Below, piece by piece: positions 56,915 to 64,000 of a DNA stretch of 64,000 nt. The notes below the pieces were generated by a model. It did no database searches and had not been told where the DNA came from. It saw nothing but the letters and a program-made list of their open reading frames with translations. This stretch comes from Doryteuthis pealeii (Eukaryota; Mollusca; Cephalopoda; Myopsida; Loliginidae), in NCBI GenBank assembly GCA_023376005.1, contig CM042160.1, forward strand, positions 81,596,808 through 81,660,807, read 5' to 3'. The translations under genes were made by a program, and so were the position numbers. Numbering within the stretch: the first letter of the stretch is position 1; each line of letters opens with the position of its first letter.

Positions 56915-57140
56915 AGAAGTGAAACAGAGAAGAAAGTAGTCTCCACAGTAAAGAGAGCCAGAAGGAAGGAGAAATAACAGCAGCCCCAGTAAGCATCACT
57001 GTTTATGTACAGTCATTGCACCAGATGTTCTACCAACTGATTAAAAGGCACAGAAAGGAAAGTAGCCTCCACAGCAAAGAGAGCCAGAAAGAAGAAGAAA
57101 TAACAGCAGATCCAACAAGCATCACTGTGTGCAATCAGTA
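56915..57140 (+). repeat. Tandem duplication, unit about 120 bp
   Basis: ctccacagtaaagagagcca (56941) recurs as ctccacagcaaagagagcca (57069). The following aacagcag and agcatcactgt blocks repeat at the same offset. Confidence 0.75.
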
Positions 57141-57344
57141 CACCAAAAACTGCCGTTGAAAAATTATACTGCTCAGCTACTCGCACAGATGCAGATTTAA
57201 AAAAAAATTTTTTTTTTTTTTTTTTTTTTGACACTACACCACTGTCTTTAGTAGAAGGAGGGATGCCAACTACCCTAAACTTTTTGAATTGTTTCCCTTT
57301 TATCCACTTTTAACTTTGAATTTTTTTTCTCTTTTTTCTTCTAG

Positions 57345-57497
57345 ATATAGACATGGAACGGTTTGCGGATGAAAGCGATGTTTTGATTGTTGGAGGTGGA
57401 CCGTGCGGTCTTGCAGCAGCATGTCGAATAATGCAACTGGCAAACGAAAATGAAATGGAACTTCGAGTCTGTCTAGTGGAAAAAGCAGCAGAAATTG
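57345..57497 (+). CDS. ETFDH: ETFDH exon 3, FAD-binding fold
   Basis: Acceptor cttctag, donor attg/gtgagt. It encodes a split Asp codon plus 50 residues, from [20 protein letters not shown] onward. [14 protein letters not shown] (about residues 64-77 of the protein) is the GxGxxG dinucleotide-binding loop for the FAD ADP moiety. [12 protein letters not shown] is the second beta strand with the Glu that binds the adenosine ribose. Human ETF-QO has the same blocks. 153 bp, phase 1 in and out. Confidence 0.95.
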
Positions 57498-57534
57498 GTG
57501 AGTACTTATTAAATAGATTTTGGATTAATGTTAG

Positions 57535-57752
57535 TGTCAACCAGACAGCGAAGTAGTCTATCCCCTTTTCACTAGCGCTAGACCAAGGAGTTTGTTTTAG
57601 CACCTGAGGTGGAGCACACCAATCATCAGCTCTTCACTTTACCACACAGATCCCTGTGCTACTCATACGCTAAATTGGTGAGGGCTGGTATTGAACCAGG
57701 AACCTTGTAGTTCCTAGTTTGCAGCTTGACCGACTGAGCTAAACCGGAATTA
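57535..57752 (-). repeat. SINE S1 copy in intron 3
   Basis: Full-length S1 with the tRNA-like head at the right end (minus strand ggtttagctcagtcgg). It lies only about 40 bp past the exon 3 donor. Confidence 0.8.
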
Positions 57753-57821
57753 TCATTGCTCTTTGATGGGATTATTTATGTACTAGTTGACCTATGAACC
57801 CAATGACATCTGGGGGAGTCT

Positions 57822-58010
57822 CCATGGCGTAATGACTAACATGCTAGACTGAAACATCATAGTAAGCGAGTTCAAACTCCGGTCACACTATTACATTCAC
57901 TTTCAGACTAATACCTTTGGGAAAGGTATGAACTACCTCATCTACCCCCATCCCAACTATGGGTTAAATAATGTCACTACTGTTCTTCTACAGGATTGTT
58001 TTGTATCAAG
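57822..58010 (+). repeat. SINE S2-like copy, forward, intron 3
   Basis: Head ccatggcgtaatgactaaca then gcgagttcaaactcc (A/B boxes). Body acctttgggaaaggtatgaa and ctatgggttaaataatg. Confidence 0.7.
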
Positions 58011-58182
58011 TTTGAGAATCGCGTAAGCGAGAAACTGTCAGTAACCAAGTGCCGTTGACTTCATGTCCAAACTACCCTAACTCATATATTATATATTTAG
58101 GGTGGTTTTGATATTCTCTTTTCAAATTGTATTTTAAAAGTTGTCAACCAGCAAAAACTTACATTCATCAACTTTGTTTATA

Positions 58183-58619
58183 CATTTAATAACATGCAAT
58201 TGTATTTATATATACAACAAAATAGCCGTTTACTGTGTGAACCAGAAGGCTAATTTGCATATTGATATAAAAAATTGATTTTAATAAATATGTGCTTGAT
58301 ATTATTGATTTCTAATTGTTTGGTTTTATCTTAATGAATAGGAGCAAAATTCTCGGAAGAAATCCATTAACAAGAAAAAATAACTGTCATTTTATTCTTT
58401 ACTTCCTATTTTAACTAAATAGTTAAATTAGGAAAATTTAGCAATGATAGATGGGAGTGAAGGAAGAGCAAGTTTCAGTTGTTCTATTTTTTTATTATAC
58501 CTCCTCTGTTTTAAATCTTTTATTTGCATTCTTATTTAGTTTCATTTGTCTTTCTAATTTAATATTTTATTACATTAAAACTTAAATACTTGCACCAAAA
58601 AGGTGTATATATTTGCTAG
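58183..58619 (+). mobile_element. Helitron family A, 5'-truncated copy 5
   Basis: It shares the family A body from aacatgcaattgtatttata to the terminal gcaccaaaaaggtg hairpin and GCTAG at 58615-58619. The first about 190 bp are missing. It ends 73 bp upstream of exon 4. Confidence 0.8.
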
Positions 58620-58692
58620 TTCTGATAATTGATTTTAAGTTATTTTACCTTTAAAACTCAGTATTATAAATATAACTTATTTCTAATTTCAG

Positions 58693-58769
58693 GTGGTCAC
58701 ATATTATCAGGTGCGTGCCTTGAACCAAGAGCCTTAAATGAATTATTTCCAGATTGGGAAGAACGAGGT
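58693..58769 (+). CDS. ETFDH: ETFDH exon 4
   Basis: Acceptor atttcag, donor aggt/gtaagt. It encodes the split Gly codon and [20 protein letters not shown] then WEERG. LSGACL and ELFPDW are conserved with human ETF-QO. 77 bp; phase 1 in, phase 0 out. Confidence 0.93.
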
Positions 58770-58779
58770 GTAAGTTTTA

Positions 58780-59255
58780 ATTCTTTTTATTTCCCTTCCT
58801 CATCCATAATCCGATATTTCTTTCCTCCTGTTGCATAGCATACTCATCTTGCCTTCAGCCCTGTGTCTCATGGTTTAAGCCATTGGAACATTAATAACAG
58901 CATGATCTCAGGGGGGTCATCCCTCCAGGTAACACCTTCCCCCTTGATTTAAAGGGGCATGGTGGGTTTATTGCCCAGTGCCTGATGCGCCTCAATAGAG
59001 GAATGCCAAAGGGATCCACGCATTTTTGTACTACCATCGCATGAGTTTTGGTTTGTGTGTTGTGCCCCACATTAATGGTCCTTGTGTCCAATTGGCATGG
59101 TGGGGTGCCAGTAAATAATGCATACTCATCTTGTGTCACATATTACACACAGTGCAGTATATTAGAGTACACCTGCATACCCATGGTTGTACACAGGTGT
59201 ACTTGTTTTTTTCACTTAGTTACTTATTTCTTTTAACTTGCTGTCTTCCAGCTTG
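58780..59255. other. Intron 4 stretch, unassigned
   Basis: A GC-richer block at 58890-59140 (ggggggtcatccctccagg and onward) looks like a repeat but has no second copy here. Confidence 0.4.
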
Positions 59256-59259
59256 TATT

Positions 59260-59825
59260 TCTTCTATCTTTGGGCTGGTATCTTCTTAGCTGGTGGCTTT
59301 AGCTGGATCTTCTGTTATGCGGGATCTGTCTTAGTAACAACACAAGACATTGCTTTGTTTTTGAGCTCATATTTTATTAATTTCTTCAGATCCCAAACAC
59401 GCTTGTGAGAATTTGACCAATTGAACAAGAGCTGCCATTTACAGTCTGTCCCACTCAATGATTACCCTTCTTAGCTGGTGGCTTTAGCTGGATCTGTCTG
59501 AGATGTCCTGTGTTGTGTGTTTGTTCTTAGTAACAACACAAGACATTGCTTTATTTTTGAGCTCATATGTTTTGTTTTCTTAAGATCCAGATCCCAATCA
59601 CACGTTTGAGAACTTGGCCAATTGAATGAGCAACATCATTACATCTGTCTCGCTCAACAGTTAGCCAAAATCTGATTTTCTAAGCTCACTTCCCACAGTT
59701 TGTAATCGCAATCAGAAGTGTATGTCAAAACAGGGTTAAGGGATGTCCATCATCTATCCTGTATCTTTCCATTAATTGTTATTTTGAAATCTATACTAAA
59801 GTACATAATTAACAGGCTACCTATC
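59260..59825 (+). repeat. Dispersed repeat R3, tandem partial copies
   Basis: cttagctggtggctttagct occurs at 59285 and 59468, each followed by aacaacacaagacattgc. The distal part (cagggttaa, then ttaacaggctacctatcgat) recurs at 61850-61955. Retroelement-end-like; not assigned. Confidence 0.55.
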
Positions 59826-59828
59826 GAT

Positions 59829-60118
59829 TACCATATTTGACGGCATATAGGATGCACATTTTTTCCAATTGGCTCAAAAAATTGCCCTGCTTCTTATACA
59901 TCGTAGGTAAAATTTGAGATCTCCCGTAGGCTTAGGCTAATCTTCTTTATGATGCTCACTAACCCAGCTTATGCTCAGTACTTATTGCTTGCCTGTACTG
60001 CCAAATTGCTTTTATACAGCTATGTTTCTGCTTGTGTAATGCACAGCTAGACTGTTTTCAACAATATATGCTTAAATACACTAATGGGGGTGCGGCTTAT
60101 ATGCTGCCAAATACGGTA
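59829..60118. mobile_element. MITE with CCGTATTTGACGGCATATA-type ends, copy 2
   Basis: 290 bp with the same terminal inverted words as 50744-51071 (taccatatttgacggcatat and ctgccaaatacggta) and TA at both borders. Confidence 0.75.
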
Positions 60119-60205
60119 TGTAACACCCCCATTTATCAACAACAGAAATCAAAAAATCTAATGTAAACTAAAAAATGTATTAGTAAAGAACTACATTATA
60201 TTGCA

Positions 60206-60345
60206 GAGTCCCATCTATGGGTTAAATAGAAAAACATGAGATTATAAACAAAATTGTATTATCCATTTAAGAATTGATTTATTTCAAAACTTTATCGGCA
60301 TTAAATGACCCACCAAGGTTGATATGCCCTAAAACAAAAAAAGAA
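60206..60345 (+). repeat. R1 tail-only copy
   Basis: The last about 140 bp of R1, from gtcccatctatgggttaaat to the AAAC/AAAG-rich tail. 5' truncation leaving the tail is typical of target-primed retrotransposition. Confidence 0.75.
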
Positions 60346-60388
60346 AGAAAAAAAGAAAAGAAAGTATATTGCAGAACTTTATTAAAAA

Positions 60389-60790
60389 CTAGAAGCAACT
60401 ACCCAGTGTCACCTTGGTAGAGGTAGGGGGACACCTGGTATATTGATTTGTTTACTTTTGAGATTTACAAATGCTGGACATTTTTAAAGTAGAATTTCAA
60501 TGCTATTTCTATGTATATTTTAATTTTTAAATATCTTCAAATATAATTCATTATTTTTTAACAAAAAGCAAGAACCGGTGATATCTAATGTGTATATATA
60601 TTTACTTTCTTGTTAATTGTTTTATTTTTGTAGTTTAATCCGATATACATACATACATAGAAATTAAAATATACATAGGAATAGCATTGAAATTCTCCTA
60701 AAAAGTGTCCAGTGTTTGTAAATCTCAAAAGTAAACAAATCAATACACCAAGGTTGCTCTACCCAGGCGATGCAGGGTAGCCACTTCTAG
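60389..60790. mobile_element. Inverted pair of Helitron family C 3' ends
   Basis: CTAG is at both edges (60389-60392 and 60787-60790). The right end has ctacccaggcgatgcagggtag, the family C hairpin; the left end has an eroded complement. Inner arms such as gtttacttttgagatttaca recur inverted, so this is a palindromic arrangement of two Helitron ends. Confidence 0.6.
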
Positions 60791-60870
60791 TTTATCCTAA
60801 ATTCACAATATCTTCAACAGTGATTTTTTTTCCAAATAATTTAAAAAATGTTGTTTTTCTTACTTTGAAG

Positions 60871-60952
60871 GCACCACTACTCACTCCAGTGACAGCAGAT
60901 AAATTTGCATATCTTACCAAAAATAAACGGTTACCAATTCCTATTCTGCCAG
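60871..60952 (+). CDS. ETFDH: ETFDH exon 5
   Basis: Acceptor tttgaag, donor gccag/gtaaat. It encodes APLLTPVTADKFAYLTKNKR and then LPIPILP plus the first base of a Gly codon. Human ETF-QO has the same APLNTPVT and IPVPILPG anchors around a variable middle. 82 bp; phase 0 in, phase 1 out. Confidence 0.93.
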
Positions 60953-61077
60953 GTAAATACACATTTTCTTTTTGACTACTACAACATTATCAATAAATTT
61001 TTTTGCTTAAACCTTTCACGGGCAAATAATCCTTTTCATCCTTGGAGAGTGGGCAAATTGGTTTTAGAAAATAGAGG

Positions 61078-61668
61078 CCGCCCTGTCGACTGGGGCGTTA
61101 GAATGCACCTCTGCAGAGGGGTAAGACCCCCCAATGGGGCTACCTGTTGGCCGTGGGTGGCGACCCGCGATGCTTAAGGATAGAGCCCAGGTGGATGAGC
61201 AGTTCATGACCTGCAATACTCCACTCTGGCCCTATCTTGGGCTAGACGGGCGGTCGGAGAGGCCCCCTCCGATCAATCAGCTGGTCACGTCAAGCCCTAG
61301 CACCTATATGATTTTCTCAACCCTATTGCCCTTATGGCAAGCCCCAACCCCTTTTTATCATATGGGTGCTAGAAGGCGGTGGCTGTGGGTCTACATGTCC
61401 TGGGAATGACGTTAAACTCTATCTGATGGTTAGGTTCCAGTTTTGGAGGTTTGGGGAATGTGGAGCACCCCTTCATCACCATTGCTCTCTGATCCACTCT
61501 GACCCGGAGTGATAGTACCTGTTAGGGTCCCATCTATGGGTTAAATAGAAAAATGTATTTATAAACAAAATTGTATTATCCATTAAGAATTGATTTATTT
61601 CAAAACTTTATCGCCATTAAATGACCCACTGAGGTTGATATGCCGTAAAACAAAACAAACCAAACCAA
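61078..61668 (+). repeat. R1 repeat, full-length copy in intron 5
   Basis: Reads from ccgccctgtcgactggggcg to gatatgccgtaaaacaaaac. It matches 11207-11810 closely, including the long internal open frame on this strand. It lacks the gactgcac octamer near the 5' end. Confidence 0.85.
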
Positions 61669-61679
61669 TCTTTTTTAGA

Positions 61680-61960
61680 GCTCATATTCTATTTTATAAG
61701 TATCCCAGATTGAGTCAAACACACAGAGATTTGGTTATTTGGACAAGAGACGCCATCGCCATCCATTTCATCCGTTTACCCAGCCAAAAACTGACTTTCT
61801 TAGCTACTTTCACACAGCTCACTCTGATCAACTGGCAGAGAAGTCAACACAGGGTTAAAAAGTGTCAATCATTTTTCTGTGTTTTTCCACTAAACCGTTA
61901 GTTTTGAATCTAAGCTACACTTACCATACATAATTAATAGGCTACCTATCAATTATGTAA
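61680..61960 (+). repeat. Dispersed repeat R3, second locus
   Basis: agctcatattctattttata through cagggttaaaaagtg to ataggctacctatcaatt matches the distal half of 59260-59825. Confidence 0.55.
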
Positions 61961-61998
61961 TACTGACAATGTTTCTATACATTAACATTGATATTGTA

Positions 61999-62085
61999 AT
62001 GGTTAGCAATCTAGTCCCACTGATCCATTACTACTGAATAGCAAGATGCTCCATCCTTGCAACCTTGTGTCACATCCTGCATCTA
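61999..62085 (+). repeat. SINE S3 copy, truncated
   Basis: gtaatggttagcaatctagt through ccttgtgtcacatcctgc, as in the pair at 51.6-51.9 kb. Confidence 0.6.
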
Positions 62086-62396
62086 ATGGTGAAGTTCTAA
62101 TTTTGGAGCTCATTTTGGATTTCATTTCTATTTACATGAGGGTCCGTGTGATTTCATTTTTATTTATATGAGGGTCCACGAGTTAGACCCTGAAATAAAA
62201 AGTGGTCCTGACACCAAAAAGCTTGAAAACCACTACTCTATAGTATTATCTTTACTTTTTGAGTAATTCTTCATAATCTGAGCTCGGTTTATTTCTAATG
62301 AATTTCTTTAAAAAGTATCTGTACCAATATTTTGTGTTATAAAGGACAACCTGATACCAATGTACTACAAAATTTATTCTTTTCTTTTCTTTTTAG

Positions 62397-62515
62397 GTAT
62401 GCCTATGGTAAATCATGGCAACTATATAGTAAGACTCGGAAATGTAGTTCGATGGCTTGGGGAACAAGCGGAAGAATTAGGAGTGGAAATTTATCCGGGA
62501 ACAGCAGCAAGTGAA
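62397..62515 (+). CDS. ETFDH: ETFDH exon 6
   Basis: Acceptor tttttag, donor gtgaa/gtaagg. It encodes the split Gly codon and 39 residues, including [20 protein letters not shown] and [22 protein letters not shown] and GEQAE-LGVE-YPG match human ETF-QO and belong to the FAD domain. 119 bp; phase 1 in, phase 0 out. The next exon is not found before the window ends. Confidence 0.95.
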
Positions 62516-62649
62516 GTAAGGAAAGTTTTTATTTCTTCATATTCAATATTTAATTGTCTAGAAAAGAAAAAAAAGAAGAAATCTGTTAACTATATCTCTT
62601 TCTTTGTTTCATTTTAAATTATTTCATTTATGAATAAGTTTTGTTACTA

Positions 62650-63060
62650 AGTATGGCTGAATGGACAAATGTCCAAACTGACGTATCATTGATGAATATT
62701 TGGCTGAATGGACATGGCTGACAGACATTTCACCAATGGACATTTGACCAAATAGATACTTCAATGAATGGATATTTGACCAAATGGACATCTGGCCAAC
62801 AGACATTTCACCAATGGATAATTAGCTGCATGGATATTTCATTGACCAAACAGAGATGTGGCCAACAGACATTTCACTGAATAGACCTTTGGCCATAATG
62901 GACATTTCAATGAAAGGACATTTAGCAGAACAGACATTCAACTGAACACACATATGGATGACAAAAAATATTTCATTTATCAATAAGTTTTATCACTAAG
63001 TATGGCTCCTGGACAAATGGCCGACGGGCATTTGACCAATGAACATTTGGCTAAACCTAC
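62650..63060 (+). repeat. Degenerate minisatellite, unit about 19-22 bp
   Basis: Words of the form ATGGACATTTGRCCAA and ACAGACATTTCACCAATGG recur some fifteen times with drift, in intron 6. Confidence 0.85.
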
Positions 63061-63244
63061 TTTTCACTAAACTTGATGCTGTAGTGTACATGCGGTCTCC
63101 TCTTAAAGATAAGTTACTCTTATTTACTATAGAAATTGCTGAATATATTGTATTTATTTTATTATTTTTCCATCATCGTCAGAAATCTATAGCTTTTGGC
63201 ATACTTTTCACTGCATCTGGAAAATCTGCAGCAAACAAGTGAAT

Positions 63245-64000
63245 CTCATTTCCCTGACTGGGATATGCATGCAGGGTTTGGGAACCGCTTGTGAATTTTC
63301 TTATTCCCTTGTTACTTGTTCCATGAATTCACTACAGGTGAATTTATTGGATGGAGCCAGCTCAACTGACACTGGGTGAATGCTGTCACAGAAACAGAGA
63401 AGAAAATACTAATGTTTATGCCAGCCTGGTCAACATTGGCTGACTGAGCAACTCTTATAGTAACCTATGTTTAGTAATTTCTTTTTTTTCTTTTCTTTTG
63501 TAAATCCTGTTTAATAAAGAGTTTAATTCTAATGTTTGATCCTCGTTTGTAGGTCTTGTTTGCAGAAAGTTCAATTAGCAAATGAGTTGAGGACAGTTGC
63601 AAATGACCTTAAATGTTTTTTTGTGCTCGTTCCTGATTGGCTAATTTTTACCGGAATTGCCTGCTGCTGATGATGGGAAAGTTCATAAATAGGAGTGGTG
63701 ATTTAGCATACATCTTATACATACAGATAATCCAGCAACCTAGCTATTATTGGCCAAGTGGGACGTAATAATATTGTCACGGTACCAAAAAATGATATAT
63801 GTTATATAGCGGAGCTTGTCAATGTGCCTCAAAATTCACAGCACCAAAAAAGGTATTTGTTACGCGGCAGTCGTCATTGTCGATAAAAAGGTACAACACG
63901 TGAGATATATCGTCATAAGGGCTTAGCATTTATTTTCGGGCTCATGTCGTGGGCTGTTTTGGAGAGAAGGAAAGAGAGAGGACCACACTAGGTTACCAGA
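63245..64000. other. Intron 6, no exon recognised
   Basis: No ETFDH sequence downstream of residue 196 is seen. At 63630-63710 a tgattggctaat (reverse CCAAT) and ttcataaataggag (TATA-like) pair resembles the promoter layout of the LTR-like repeats. Confidence 0.4.

Larger units (their letters stand above)
32679..64000 (+). other. ETFDH: ETFDH gene span (six exons seen, 3' part beyond the window)
   Basis: Electron transfer flavoprotein-ubiquinone oxidoreductase passes electrons from ETF, reduced by mitochondrial acyl-CoA and other dehydrogenases, to ubiquinone. It is a monotopic protein of the inner mitochondrial membrane carrying FAD and a 4Fe-4S cluster. Six exons, all with GT/AG borders and compatible phases (1,1,1,0,1,0), encode about 196 residues against roughly 617 in the human protein. 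The later FAD/ubiquinone parts and the Cys cluster are not in the window. Introns, with lengths in bp, are 1 (20,784), 2 (3,725), 3 (1,195), 4 (2,101), 5 (1,444) and 6 (over 1,485). Nearly all of this intronic DNA is repetitive. Confidence 0.9.

Overview
The window is eukaryotic, animal nuclear DNA: AT-rich, intron-bearing, and packed with transposable elements and microsatellites. No prokaryotic gene, operon or CRISPR array is seen. An animal-type ETFDH gene with very large introns, several tRNA-derived SINE families, Penelope-like elements, Helitrons and TTAGGG-type repeats fit a lophotrochozoan invertebrate. A mollusc, perhaps a cephalopod, is my best guess, but the sequence alone does not prove it.

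The only host protein-coding gene I can support is ETFDH (ETF-ubiquinone oxidoreductase) on the + strand. Six exons are at 32679-32727, 53512-53619, 57345-57497, 58693-58769, 60871-60952 and 62397-62515. Their splice phases join without a break and encode about 196 N-terminal residues; the rest lies beyond the right edge. Intron 1 is about 20.8 kb and is filled with repeats.

Layout. 1-12 kb: a decayed non-LTR reverse transcriptase fragment, a non-autonomous Helitron, MITEs, SINEs, a hAT-like MITE carrying telomere-like repeats, and a Penelope-like element with GIY-YIG coding remains followed by a hammerhead ribozyme. 12-22 kb: a Tc1/mariner-bearing segment appears twice around a 100-N gap. 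Between the copies, about 6.9 kb reads as a very noisy reverse complement of the sequence just upstream, most likely an assembly artefact. 22-32 kb: Helitrons, two long palindromes with a hammerhead ribozyme on each strand, another hammerhead at 27.65 kb, RLE-type LINE remains and foldback elements. 32.7-64 kb: ETFDH, its introns hosting most other repeats, including a family here called R1 (about 590 bp, AAAC-rich tail), three tRNA-derived SINE groups (S1-S3), three Helitron families (A-C), MITEs, a roughly 1-kb TG/TA minisatellite and a nested 349-bp palindromic insertion with a perfect 5-bp target duplication.

The most interesting biology is the density of hammerhead ribozymes: eight intact-looking motifs in three or four sequence families plus several decayed ones, several sitting in inverted pairs. 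The most important caution is that 13.58-20.59 kb, and one copy of the duplicated 1.4-kb segment, should not be treated as real genome without read-level checking.
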